Below, one piece after another: positions 27,543 to 36,510 of a stretch of 64,000 bases of DNA. The stretch covers positions 124,001 through 188,000 of the forward strand of contig NZ_PUIA01000026.1 of NCBI RefSeq assembly GCF_002967715.1, given 5' to 3'. Position 1 is the stretch's first letter, and the number at the start of each line of letters is the position of its first letter. A program made the translations under genes and the position numbers. The notes beneath the pieces are model-generated. The model searched no databases and had not been told where the DNA came from. It was given only the letters and a program-made list of their open reading frames with translations. Source of the DNA: Blastopirellula marina (GTDB lineage Bacteria; Planctomycetota; Planctomycetia; Pirellulales; Pirellulaceae).

Positions 27543-29327
27543 CTACCGTATTTGCTGCTGAGAGAGCTGAAACTGGGCCCAAGCTTGCACAGCCGGCTCG
27601 GGATGCCGTAGCAGTGTTTCCAGCTGCGTACGGGTTTCGTCCGTAAGCTGGTCGTCGGAAAAACCGCAGATCAACCGATAAATCAGAGAAGCGTACTCGC
27701 GATTTTGCTCGGCGAGTGTGCTCTTTAGTTCTCCTGCCAAAGATGAGTCTTGTGCCACCAGACGCTGAACGTCAGCAAAGTGCTGTTCTAAGACTTGCCG
27801 GTCATGAAGCTGGCACCAGGCATTGGACCACGCATCGACGTGTCCCAACTGGGCCAGTGCCATCGCGGCATCAAGACGATGATTGGATCCGCCCGAGGAA
27901 AGCGAATCTTTCAGCCAGCGAACCGGTTCGTTCGAGAGTTGCATGGCGTCAGGCAATGCCATCTCCGAAGACTCATCCATGATGCTCTTTTCGCCGCCAC
28001 GAACTCCAGAATTCATATTGGCGATGATCATCTGTCCGTCCCCCAGCGGAATAGGACCTCGGCAACCGGGAATCGTTAATACGGCTTCTCCAGAGATACC
28101 TTGGAACTGCACTTCCTGATTCTCGGTGGTAGAGGCAAAGTCGAGTCCCCGGGAAGCAACCGCTTTCGTAGATACTGCCAGTCGAACCGGATGGTTCGAT
28201 GCCGCAACTTTTATCCGCTGGTCAGCAACTTTCAATGTCAACTCTTGGCCCAATTCCATACTTAAAACACAGGAGCCATATCGGAGCCTAATGCTACTGT
28301 CTTCATTCCAGTAAATCTCGGAGAGTTGCCCCACCTCGAGTTGCAGACCATCGAGATTCACTCGAAGTTGACCACCAGGGACCACGACAACACGCCCGGT
28401 ATCGAGTTGCTGAAAGTTCCCTGCGTGCCATGTTTCCTCAAGAGATCCCTTAACCAACGTTCCCTTGGCACTTTCAACGTTCCATCGCGTGACGCTTGCG
28501 ATGGCCTGATTAGCAGGAACAGGCACATGAAATGCCGTCGTGGCAACTTCCGGCAGCAGGGCAGGCACCTCTTCTTTGGATAGCGCTGACTCAATTTGCG
28601 ACACCGAGCCGTCCTGGAAGACCAGCGTTTCCGGAGGCTGTTGCCTCAACGGAAGTGGGCGTACGTCTTGCAACTCCGAATCGGTTTGTGATTTGGCTTG
28701 CCAATGCTGGGCAATGATCGACTCAACTTTGTCGCGGTTGATCGCGACGAATGTGACCAAGGCCAAAACGCTGGCGGCGAGGAAGGATAGTTGAAATGCG
28801 CCACCGATCCAACCTGATTTCGCTGGCGTGGGTGGAGTGGAAACAGCTTTCTCGGCCAATGGCTTGCTTGGCGGTGCTGATTGATAGGCCAATGCCGGGA
28901 GCTCGATCGCAAGTTCATCACCTGTATCGGCAATTGATCCTATTGGCCCTGGAATGATTGCGTACAGACGCTGACGCAGGGCTGGCTCGGTCGGGGTTGG
29001 TGTCGAGAGCCACTGGGAAATGATCTCATGACAGGAAGCCACTTCCGCGAGCAGGCGATCCGATGCGAAACATTCGTTCTCGAGCTTGACCACCTCGTCA
29101 GACGGCAGCGTGTAGTCCAGATATCGCGTTACTTTTTCCAGGCAAACCGTTCCACGTGCCTCGATTGCCAGTGGAACGATTTCACGCCGTGCTGCCCGAT
29201 CTTTCAAGTGACGCAGCAACTGAGCCACGAACGGGCTTTGTTCGATCTTCTGAGAGATGAGTTCCGCTTGCTGCTCATTCAACAATCCATGCTGATGAGC
29301 GAGCAACGTTCGCAATGTCAGGCGCAT
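27543..29327 (-). CDS. Anti-sigma/FecR-like membrane protein
   Basis: The 594-residue protein begins MRLTLRTLLAHQHGLLNEQQ, a helical N-terminus found on many planctomycete anti-sigma-like proteins. One transmembrane helix lies near residues 205-222 (LSFLAASVLALVTFVAINRD). The outer part resembles FecR: QLRVNLDGLQLEVGQLSEIY and DLGDGQMI-like segments around 330-470. The last 130 residues are helical and HEAT-like. It probably senses an envelope signal, but no sigma factor is adjacent; the only one in the window is 16 kb away. The ATG at 29327 has a GGGGA ribosome-binding site and is preferred to a longer start. Confidence 0.6.
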   Translation of the reverse strand: MRLTLRTLLAHQHGLLNEQQAELISQKIEQSPFVAQLLRHLKDRAARREIVPLAIEARGTVCLEKVTRYLDYTLPSDEVVKLENECFASDRLLAEVASCHEIISQWLSTPTPTEPALRQRLYAIIPGPIGSIADTGDELAIELPALAYQSAPPSKPLAEKAVSTPPTPAKSGWIGGAFQLSFLAASVLALVTFVAINRDKVESIIAQHWQAKSQTDSELQDVRPLPLRQQPPETLVFQDGSVSQIESALSKEEVPALLPEVATTAFHVPVPANQAIASVTRWNVESAKGTLVKGSLEETWHAGNFQQLDTGRVVVVPGGQLRVNLDGLQLEVGQLSEIYWNEDSSIRLRYGSCVLSMELGQELTLKVADQRIKVAASNHPVRLAVSTKAVASRGLDFASTTENQEVQFQGISGEAVLTIPGCRGPIPLGDGQMIIANMNSGVRGGEKSIMDESSEMALPDAMQLSNEPVRWLKDSLSSGGSNHRLDAAMALAQLGHVDAWSNAWCQLHDRQVLEQHFADVQRLVAQDSSLAGELKSTLAEQNREYASLIYRLICGFSDDQLTDETRTQLETLLRHPEPAVQAWAQFQLSQQQIR

Positions 29328-29857
29328 CCGTTCCCCTGGAATTGGCTGGGCGTGCTCGCAGTGTCTTCCATTTACGCAATAGAACAACCCGGCGAATAGT
29401 ACCTCGTCGACAACCATTTACCCAATAGCGTTTTACGCGGGGAAAGATGCCGACAGGCTCAGCGAAATCCAACTATCTTTTTCAGCCCGTTTTTTTTGAC
29501 AAACCTTATTTCGAAGCGTATTTCTTAACATCCAAGTTTTCTGTTCCCATATCTACGGGCAGTTCAGCAGCTTCCATGCATGGCTGAACATGGCTAGCGG
29601 TCTAGTGCTAGCGATTAGCAGGGTTCTGCGACGACCATCTACTGAAAAGTCATTTTGCTTTAGAAAACCTGCTATCAAGGTCGCTAGCAGCTGTCGATGA
29701 ATGCTAACGGTCACACGGTTGTGACCACGTGCGGCACGGTAGCCGCGCGACGCAGGAAGCCAGAGTGTGGAACGGAAGCCAGTAACTCCGCATCGTTTGG
29801 CAGCTTTGAGGTTCGTCACCTCGACGGGTCCAAAGCAAAGTCGTGGAGCATTTTGTC
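29328..29857 (+). promoter_or_regulatory. Upstream region of the BBP7 barrel gene with inverted repeats
   Basis: A putative promoter TTGACA (29496-29501), 17-bp spacer, TATTTC (29519-29524) lies about 330 bp before the barrel gene. The long region after it holds GGTCAC-N6-GTGACC (29709-29726), GCGGC-N6-GCCGC (about 29731-29746) and three GCTAGC palindromes (around 29593, 29606 and 29682). No open frame here is convincing. It may be a structured leader or an operator region; the promoter call is weak. Confidence 0.35.
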
Positions 29858-31222
29858 ATGAAGACGTTTCTTTTAGTACCTGGTACCTTAGCTGGATTGC
29901 TAAGTGCTAGCGCATTGTTCGCCCAATCTCCTGGCGAAGCCTATCAATCGTCGGCATATCGCCCTGGGGCGACCTACTATGCCGAGCCGAGTGCGCCCGC
30001 CAAGTTGTGGTCGCAACCAACCGCGAATGTAAGTTACAAACCCGAAGCCAGTCTCGAACCTATCCAGGGAGACAAGGCTTACATGGATGCCCTCGAAGGC
30101 AAGCCAGAAGACCTGGGTCCACCTACGATGCCTGGCATGGAGCAGTCGCTCCTTTCGTCTGGCAATTGTGATTCAGGCAACTGCTACGGTGGCGATGTGT
30201 ACTCCGATTGCTGCATGCCTTGCAACCGTTGGTTCGCTTACGGTGGCGCACTGATCATGAACCGCGACCTCGAGAAAGAGGTTTGGTTGAGCTATGACGA
30301 CGCTGATTACGGTCGTCAGGTAATGGGCACGCACGATGCCGGCATGGACTGGGCAGGCGGTTACGAAGTTCGCCTGGGCAAGTACACCGGTTGTGGCACC
30401 TGGGCCTGGGAAGGTGTGTTTTGGGCAATCCGCGACACCACCGAATTCCAAGTCAACAATACCCAAGTCACCGGCAATTTGAATACGGTTCTGGAAGACG
30501 CATTCCAGGGTCTTTCGTACGACAGCGGTGGTGGTCTGGCGAATATTGAAGACTACTACAACAACGCCTTGAATCACCGTCTTCGCCGTACTTCGGATTT
30601 CTACAATATTGAACTGAACTTGTTCCAAGATCCAACCATGTACTCTTGCAACTCGGGTTGCAACAGCTTCTCGGTTGGCGTCCTGGGCGGTGTACGCTAT
30701 TTCCGATTCTCTGAATCGTTGTCTTACTCCGCAGACACCGTCGACTACAGCTATACCGGCCAGGTCGACGAAGTCAACTACGATATTGACGTCTCGAATA
30801 ACCTGATTGGTCCGCAGATCGGTTTCATCGGCAACCTGACGCACGGCTGCTGGAATGTTCACCTGGGTACTAAACTTGGTATCTATGGAAACATTGTTAC
30901 GCAAGATTCCGAACTGTATGGTTCCAACGGATACGCTGTTGTCGACAATGCCCTTAGTCCGAACAATGGCCAGGAATTCAACCTGAGCAGTTCGCGTGGT
31001 CGTGTTACCTTCCTGGGTGAACTCGATCTGGGTGTCGACTACAAAGTCTTCAACTGCCTGACATTCACTGGTGGTTACCGAGCTCTCGCCGTCAGCGGTG
31101 TTGGCCTGGCAGCTGATCAAATCCCGCAGAACTTTGAAGACTTCGCCGTCATCAACAACGTGCAGGCTTCGAGCGACGTGATCCTTCACGGAGCATACTT
31201 CGGCGGCCAGTTCGTCTGGTAA
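29858..31222 (+). CDS. BBP7-family outer-membrane beta-barrel protein
   Basis: The 454-residue protein has a signal peptide (MKTFLLVPGTLAGLLSAS followed by ALFAQ). A Cys-rich region (CDSGNCYGGDVYSDCCMPC) leads into WFAYGGALIMNRDLE, the entry motif of the planctomycete BBP7 family. The rest alternates aromatic and polar residues, as in an outer-membrane barrel, and ends with HGAYFGGQFVW, a C-terminal aromatic strand typical of barrels recognised by the BAM machinery. Function is unknown. A GGAG site lies nine bases before the ATG at 29858, and a strong terminator follows. Confidence 0.85.
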   Translation: MKTFLLVPGTLAGLLSASALFAQSPGEAYQSSAYRPGATYYAEPSAPAKLWSQPTANVSYKPEASLEPIQGDKAYMDALEGKPEDLGPPTMPGMEQSLLSSGNCDSGNCYGGDVYSDCCMPCNRWFAYGGALIMNRDLEKEVWLSYDDADYGRQVMGTHDAGMDWAGGYEVRLGKYTGCGTWAWEGVFWAIRDTTEFQVNNTQVTGNLNTVLEDAFQGLSYDSGGGLANIEDYYNNALNHRLRRTSDFYNIELNLFQDPTMYSCNSGCNSFSVGVLGGVRYFRFSESLSYSADTVDYSYTGQVDEVNYDIDVSNNLIGPQIGFIGNLTHGCWNVHLGTKLGIYGNIVTQDSELYGSNGYAVVDNALSPNNGQEFNLSSSRGRVTFLGELDLGVDYKVFNCLTFTGGYRALAVSGVGLAADQIPQNFEDFAVINNVQASSDVILHGAYFGGQFVW

Positions 31223-31258
31223 GCCACAACGTTCACGACCTGTTATGCCAAACAGAAA

Positions 31259-31288
31259 AAAGCCGTTCCCACGGGAACGGCTTTTTTT
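31259..31288 (+). terminator. Terminator of the BBP7 gene
   Basis: A perfect ten-pair stem, AGCCGTTCCC with GGGAACGGCT around a two-base loop, is followed by seven T residues. The A-run before it allows function on the minus strand too, where the HDOD gene ends about 75 bp away. Confidence 0.85.
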
Positions 31289-31360
31289 AGTTCTTGAACC
31301 AACCTAGGTACTTACTGGATCGGGGGCGACCAGAAATGAAACTAAGTCATTGTGCGATGC

Positions 31361-32266
31361 TTAGGTCGCGGCCTTTTGCAGGCTTTGATTGTACAGTTCG
31401 ACAAGCGTGACCGACGGGTTGGCCAGCTTGAGAACCGGAGCGAACTCTTCGTAATCGGCATCGACCTTTTCCAGGGTTTCAGAGATCGACGGACCGCCCT
31501 TCATGACTTTCTCGTAAGCCGACTGAAAGCGTTCCAATTCCTTCCACGACTCATCAGCGGTTGCCGGCAACAACGCCGAGAGGGCAACGGCGACACGGCC
31601 GGGGTCTTTTTCAGGTGCGGCCACGTACTCTTCCAAATCCAGATGCGATTCAATCAACTCAGCGAAAGCTTCTGGCAAGCTCCAACCGCGAGCGATGACA
31701 CCGCCTGCCTCTGCATGGGTCCAACCGAACGTTTCTCGTTCCAGGTCGGAAATACGTGCTTCTCCTTCGCCTCGGCCTTCAATCAGTGACCGGTACTTAT
31801 CACCGAGTTCTTTCGCCAGCAGTGGCACGGCCATGTCTTGTAGCAATGCGGCGGCAAACAGGTCTTCGGCGTCTTTCAAACCTAGATGCTTGCCAACAGC
31901 TCGGGCAAACAAACCTCGGCGGAGAGAATCTTGCCACAGGCTCTTGAGATCAAATGGCCCACTCTTTGGGTTGGGCATCAAACTGAAGACGGCACTCCAA
32001 AGTGCGAAATTCTTGATCGTGCGAATTCCAACGAGAGTAATGGCAAGCTTGACGTTGGAAATTTCCCGCGAGAATCCGAAATAGGACGAATTTACGAATC
32101 GCAATACCTGTCCAGTCAGTCCTGGATCAGCCTCAATCGGTACTGCAAATTCCGCTGGGCCGTTCTCTGGGTCTTGAGCGAGTTCGAGAAGGCGAATAGC
32201 ACTTTGCGGCAAAGCTGGCAATTGGGCCCCGGCCAGCAGGTCTTTCAGAGAAGTATTTTGAGTCAT
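31361..32266 (-). CDS. HDOD-domain signalling protein
   Basis: The 301-residue protein is almost entirely an HDOD domain. LPALPQSAIRLLELAQDP opens it, and EADPGLTGQVLRFVNSSYFG and TIKNFALWSAVF follow. HDOD proteins resemble HD phosphohydrolases but usually lack the catalytic HD pair, acting in signalling, chemotaxis or cell-cycle control. The N-terminus is uncertain: MTQNTSLKDLL (32266) is chosen, with an ATG at 32278 as an alternative. It lies 1.2 kb from the two-component cassette on the same strand. Confidence 0.85.
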   Translation of the reverse strand: MTQNTSLKDLLAGAQLPALPQSAIRLLELAQDPENGPAEFAVPIEADPGLTGQVLRFVNSSYFGFSREISNVKLAITLVGIRTIKNFALWSAVFSLMPNPKSGPFDLKSLWQDSLRRGLFARAVGKHLGLKDAEDLFAAALLQDMAVPLLAKELGDKYRSLIEGRGEGEARISDLERETFGWTHAEAGGVIARGWSLPEAFAELIESHLDLEEYVAAPEKDPGRVAVALSALLPATADESWKELERFQSAYEKVMKGGPSISETLEKVDADYEEFAPVLKLANPSVTLVELYNQSLQKAAT

Positions 32267-32649
32267 CGTGATTCTCATCCCGTCATTTCTGGAAGCGAAA
32301 AGTTCCCCCGGTCGCTCTGTTTGAATGCAGACCGCACGTGAAATAAATAGGTCACGGCACACCTCGGGGCAACTTTCGATTCGGGAAGATTGAGCTTTCA
32401 TGGAAATCCGTCGGTATCAATGACGCATCGTGTTTCCATAAAGCAACATCCAGCGACGATCCCATGTGGCGAGAACACCACAAAACGACTGGTTCCGGCA
32501 AACCGCCGCATACCGTAACCACCTAACGGCAAAGGAATTAGAAACACCACCTAGCGAATCGAAAGTCTGCGGCACATCCCCTGCAAAACAGAAAAGGGAC
32601 AACTTCATCCTTCTCCTGATTTTGCAGAAACGAACTTCCCGTGATTCGC

Positions 32650-32913
32650 ATGATTCTCTGGTTTTTTCTGGTGCTTGGGGCAATCTGGATTGCAACATCC
32701 ATGGTTCTGCCTACGCCTGGCCCAGCTGCCCAGCAGGAAGTGACGGTCGTCTGGCGACGAACCAACCAAGGATGGCTACGTGCCGAGAGCTGGCTCGTAA
32801 CAAAAGACTATCTCTATCAAGAGCCGAAGCCACCGCTTTATCCGATGACGCTTCTGCCGATCATCGTTACGCTGAGCGTGGGAGCTTTGGTTCTAGGCCA
32901 GCCCCGAGATTAA
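32650..32913 (+). CDS. Small membrane protein of unknown function
   Basis: The 87-residue protein has two hydrophobic segments: ILWFFLVLGAIWIATSMVL at the N-terminus and MTLLPIIVTLSVGALVLG at the C-terminus. A basic, tryptophan-rich middle (VVWRRTNQGWLRAESWLVTK) lies between. No family is recognised. A GTG nine bases upstream is an alternative start; neither has a clear ribosome-binding site. It lies between the divergent HDOD gene and the convergent FixJ-type regulator. Confidence 0.5.
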   Translation: MILWFFLVLGAIWIATSMVLPTPGPAAQQEVTVVWRRTNQGWLRAESWLVTKDYLYQEPKPPLYPMTLLPIIVTLSVGALVLGQPRD

Positions 32914-32930
32914 AGCGTCACTTCTGACAT

Positions 32931-33593
32931 TTACTCTTCTTCCGGATCGTCGGCTGTGTCCGCATTCGATTCGATCTCAGCGCGAAGCTCGTCAATCTTC
33001 ATTGCCAGCCTGGTCAAATCTGGAATATTATCGACGTTCATCTTCTTGAAGACGTTATGCCGCCGCGCCTCGACCGTTCGAAGACTGACGTCCAGGCGAT
33101 TGGCGATCACTTTGTTTGCCTTGCCGATCATCATCAACTTCATGACATCGCGCTCACCGGCATTCAACTTTTCGTAGTTCTCTTTGGCCTCAGTCGACTC
33201 TCTCGACTCTTGTCGCCAACGCGAATCCAAAGCGATCGCTTCGTTCACCGCGTCGATGATTTCCTGCTGCTGGCAGGGCTTCTCCAGAAAAGTGATCGCG
33301 CCATTGCGCATTGCTTTAACGGCAATCTGCATGTTTGCATGAGCCGAAATCAGGATAACCGGAATCCGCTCTCCCATCTCGACTAATTGCTCTTGCAGTT
33401 CTAAACCGCTGAGCCCCAACATGCGCATGTCGGTAACAACGCAACCGGGGCGGTTTGCGTCGAACGTTTGCAGATACTGTTCAGCAGATGCAAACGTTTC
33501 GACTTTAAGTCCAAGCGAACGTATGAGCATCCCAATCGATTCACGTGCCGCAGGGTCATCGTCAATGACAAACACGGTCGGATTCGTCGGCAT
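32931..33593 (-). CDS. FixJ-type response regulator
   Basis: The 220-residue protein joins a receiver domain (phospho-acceptor Asp55 in CVVTDMRM; EKPC at the conserved lysine loop) to a LuxR/FixJ helix-turn-helix (NAGERDVMKLMMIGKANKVI then RTVEARRHNVFKKM). It should bind DNA once phosphorylated. Its start overlaps the end of the sensor-kinase gene by 32 bp, so the pair is translationally coupled and the kinase is its likely partner. An acidic tail ends the protein. Confidence 0.93.
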   Translation of the reverse strand: MPTNPTVFVIDDDPAARESIGMLIRSLGLKVETFASAEQYLQTFDANRPGCVVTDMRMLGLSGLELQEQLVEMGERIPVILISAHANMQIAVKAMRNGAITFLEKPCQQQEIIDAVNEAIALDSRWRQESRESTEAKENYEKLNAGERDVMKLMMIGKANKVIANRLDVSLRTVEARRHNVFKKMNVDNIPDLTRLAMKIDELRAEIESNADTADDPEEE

Positions 33594-35487
33594 AGCCAGT
33601 TACCTGTTGGAGGGAAGTTGGAAGCGTGAAGAAAAAGATCGTACCGCGGGCAGAGCCGGATTCAACCCAAATCTTGCCCCCATGCGACTCGACAATTGTA
33701 CGACTAATGGATAAGCCCATCCCCATCCCTTTTTCCTTAGTCGATTGAAAAGCCTCGAACACGTCGAAGCCGGGAGGAAGACCGACACCATAGTCACGTA
33801 CCGAAACCTGAACCATTGGTTCATGCTTGGTCTCAACAAGGCTTGTCTTAATCTCGATGATACGTTCGGCATTATTGTCGTCAATCGCATCAATCGCATT
33901 GGTGATCAAATTGATCAAGACCTGTTCTATTTGAATTCTATCGACAAATACACTAGGGGTCGAAGGTTCTATTTCCAGAGAAATCTCAATTGCCTTTTCT
34001 TCCAACAGTGGTGTCAGAAGCGCGATCGAGTCCCCCAGCAAGTCTTTGATCTCGGCCGATTCGGCTTTGGGAGCCGTGCGGCTGACGAAATTTCTTAGGC
34101 GGCGAATAATCTCGGCAGCACGTCGAGCTTGCTGGCCAATTCGTAAAACACACTGCTGGAGACTCGACTTATCGATTCCGTCTGGCGATTTCAGGAGGTT
34201 TTCGCACGTTCCGGCATAGTTCGAAATCGCGTAGAGCGGTTGATTCACCTCGTGAGCAAGCCCCGCGACCAGTTCTCCCATGGCCGTTAGCCGCAGGAAG
34301 TGGGCAAGTTCCGCGTTATGTCGGCGGATCTCCTCCTCTGCATTGACTTTCTCGGTGATGTCATGAACGACACCTACCACGTGCGAGTTCTGGCTTTCCG
34401 ATACTTGAACCGGCGAAATCGAGATCTCAACCCAGCGGAACGCGTCATCCTCGGCATTGATTCGGATGGTATCTCGAACGGACTGCCTGGTTTGGATTCC
34501 GGTGATTATCAAACGTAATCTGGCATCGTATCGCGAGTCACAGCGAATCACATTCAACCCTACTTGCCCTACCAACTCGCGATCGCAACCAACGATCTCG
34601 AGAAAGGCCTGATTGCAGTCGACGACTTTGATTTCACCCTGCGAAAGCTGAACGATAAAGATCCCGTCACCGGCTGAAGCGATGGCCCGGTCGCGAATAC
34701 GCATTTCCGTTTCGGCTGCCTTACGCAGGGTAATGTCTTGAAAAACATATTGCGTCGCATTCTGGCCGTAGTAATCGACAGCGGTCGTCATCAGTTCGAC
34801 ATCGAGCAGCGTTCCGTCAACTCGTCGCAAGACATATTCGTTCAATTGCGTTGGTGAACGCGCATCAACATCTCTTCCATCGGCTCGGCCTAGAGCCGCG
34901 TTGTCCGGTATGTCAAAGGTACCGATCGACTTTCCTACAACTTCAGCCGTGGAATTGGCCCGCAAGCACGTCTGGGCCATTCCGTTGGCGAGAACAATTT
35001 TCCCTTCACATGCCACGACGATGGATGTCGGAGAGTGATCGATCAGGGCACGATAACGCTGTTCGCTATTACGAAGCGCTTCCTCCGCTTCCATCTTCTC
35101 ACGTTGAAGACGCCACTCTCGAATCGATCGCTTGGCCAGCCGCGGCAATTCCGCGAAACCTGTTTCGGACTTGACGACATAGTCAATCGCACCGCGTTTC
35201 AACACGTCGACAGCCGTTTGTTCATCACCTTGGCTGGTAATGATCATGACCGGGTATCGGCCTGCTTTGCCTTGCGGTTCGATCAGATCAGCCCCTAACC
35301 CGTCAGGCAGCGAGAGATCGACAATCACGAGATCGGGAACCGCCTGTTCGATGCTTTGGCGCGCATCCTCGAGCGAGAACTGTGTCGTTAGCTCAAAGTC
35401 GTCTATCTCGGAACGAAAGCCACGCATGATAAGTCTCGCGTGTGCGGGATCGTCTTCAACAATCAACAAACGCAACTTACCAACCAT
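33562..35487 (-). CDS. Hybrid sensor histidine kinase, REC-PAS-PAS-HisKA-HATPase
   Basis: The 641-residue cytoplasmic kinase has no membrane helix. An N-terminal receiver domain (Asp57 in LVIVDLSLPDG) precedes a PAS domain (about 140-255) and a second (about 265-380). The dimerisation helix carries His412 in MGELVAGLAHEVNQPLY, FixL/DctB-like. The ATPase domain shows NLITNAIDAI, DYGVGLPPG and KGMGMGLSIS. A receiver at the N-terminus means the kinase is probably itself controlled, perhaps by the CheY-like gene upstream. No haem-binding histidine can be claimed for the PAS domains, so the ligand is unknown. Confidence 0.93.
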   Translation of the reverse strand: MVGKLRLLIVEDDPAHARLIMRGFRSEIDDFELTTQFSLEDARQSIEQAVPDLVIVDLSLPDGLGADLIEPQGKAGRYPVMIITSQGDEQTAVDVLKRGAIDYVVKSETGFAELPRLAKRSIREWRLQREKMEAEEALRNSEQRYRALIDHSPTSIVVACEGKIVLANGMAQTCLRANSTAEVVGKSIGTFDIPDNAALGRADGRDVDARSPTQLNEYVLRRVDGTLLDVELMTTAVDYYGQNATQYVFQDITLRKAAETEMRIRDRAIASAGDGIFIVQLSQGEIKVVDCNQAFLEIVGCDRELVGQVGLNVIRCDSRYDARLRLIITGIQTRQSVRDTIRINAEDDAFRWVEISISPVQVSESQNSHVVGVVHDITEKVNAEEEIRRHNAELAHFLRLTAMGELVAGLAHEVNQPLYAISNYAGTCENLLKSPDGIDKSSLQQCVLRIGQQARRAAEIIRRLRNFVSRTAPKAESAEIKDLLGDSIALLTPLLEEKAIEISLEIEPSTPSVFVDRIQIEQVLINLITNAIDAIDDNNAERIIEIKTSLVETKHEPMVQVSVRDYGVGLPPGFDVFEAFQSTKEKGMGMGLSISRTIVESHGGKIWVESGSARGTIFFFTLPTSLQQVTGYADESDRVCH

Positions 35488-35563
35488 GGCTATTCCGCAG
35501 ATAATTCAGGGGACAAGCACTGCTTAATGGCTTCGGCAATGGCAATGAACCTGGAACGCACCT

Positions 35564-36001
35564 CTAAGAGGAAGGCATGTGATTCAACTCGGTCCAATAA
35601 GCGCCAACCGAACGCATCAACTTGACGAACTGCAAGTATTCAATTGGTTTTACCAGATAGCTGTTAGCAAACCTATCCGTAGCTCCACGGACATCGGCAT
35701 CGGCGTCCGAGGTAGTGAGAATGACAACCGGAATTTGTTTCAGATTCGGATCTTGCTTGAGCCGGCTTAGCACCGTCAAACCGTCGAACTTAGGGATTCT
35801 CAAATCAAGCAAGACTAAGTGAGGCAGCTTTTTCTTGTGTGCGAATTGACCGGTCTGATACAGATAGGCCAGGGCGGCTTCGCCATCGGAGACGTGATCG
35901 ATGGCCAGCGATTCGCCAAACTCGCGGAGAGTCCTCAGCATCAGTTTCGCATGGGCCGGATTATCTTCGACCAAAAGAACGCGACTGATATTGCTGACCA
36001 T
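35564..36001 (-). CDS. Single-domain response regulator (Rcp1-like)
   Basis: The 145-residue protein is a stand-alone receiver: VLLVEDNPAHAKLMLRTL at the N-terminus, phospho-acceptor Asp66 in HLVLLDLRIPKFDG, TSDAD at the threonine site and YLVKPIEYLQF after the conserved lysine. The AYLYQTGQFAHKKK insertion is typical of Rcp1-like regulators, which relay phosphate to or from kinases. It lies 76 bp upstream of the hybrid kinase and 50 bp after a small membrane protein on the same strand. Confidence 0.93.
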   Translation of the reverse strand: MVSNISRVLLVEDNPAHAKLMLRTLREFGESLAIDHVSDGEAALAYLYQTGQFAHKKKLPHLVLLDLRIPKFDGLTVLSRLKQDPNLKQIPVVILTTSDADADVRGATDRFANSYLVKPIEYLQFVKLMRSVGAYWTELNHMPSS

Positions 36002-36051
36002 CCTGTTCCCCTGCTGACTATCACGTGACCGTCATCCCTGGCAAACTTCGA

Positions 36052-36498
36052 TCACGATTGCTCGGGATTCTCCTGGAGTGTCTTTACGTATTGGTCGCCG
36101 CCCTGCGGGTTACCGCAGCGGCGTTCAATCAGTATGGTCCCGAATGTCAGCAAAATCAACGAGATGAAGATCCAAGTCAAATCACATAAGGCAGTGAGCG
36201 CTGCAGGAACACCAAGAAATGGCGTGCAAACCGCACCAATTACACTTCCGAGCACAAAACCGACCACAGCCCCCGGCCAAAAGTATTCTCGAATCCAACC
36301 AATAAAAAAACCGACGACGGCACCGGTAAACACCATTGCCGCGCTCCACGAAATCCACTGATCCGTTGCCACGGCTGAGCCATAAACATCGTGCGTCTGA
36401 AACGACTGCACGATCGGCATAGCGATACGAGCCAGAATCGCGGAGAACGCGACTAGCAACATCAAAAAGATCAGTGGAAAGGATTGGCCTTTTAACAT
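36052..36498 (-). CDS. Small multi-pass membrane protein
   Basis: The 148-residue protein has about four transmembrane helices: PLIFLMLLVAFSAILARIAM, SAAMVFTGAVVGFFIGWI, PGAVVGFVLGSVIGAV and LTWIFISLILLTFGTIL. Glycine-rich helices recall small channel or holin-like proteins, but no family is recognised. It starts 12 bp after the DUF1559 stop and continues the pseudopilin operon toward the signalling genes. Confidence 0.65.
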   Translation of the reverse strand: MLKGQSFPLIFLMLLVAFSAILARIAMPIVQSFQTHDVYGSAVATDQWISWSAAMVFTGAVVGFFIGWIREYFWPGAVVGFVLGSVIGAVCTPFLGVPAALTALCDLTWIFISLILLTFGTILIERRCGNPQGGDQYVKTLQENPEQS

Positions 36499-36510
36499 GA
36501 CGATTTCCGT

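Noticed and set aside
27343-27561. 72-codon plus-strand frame starting with TTG
   Set aside because: No ribosome-binding site, no domain, and its end runs into the convergent anti-sigma-like gene.
30173-31189. Minus-strand frame of 338 codons
   Set aside because: Antisense to the BBP7 barrel gene, which has a signal peptide, ribosome-binding site and terminator.
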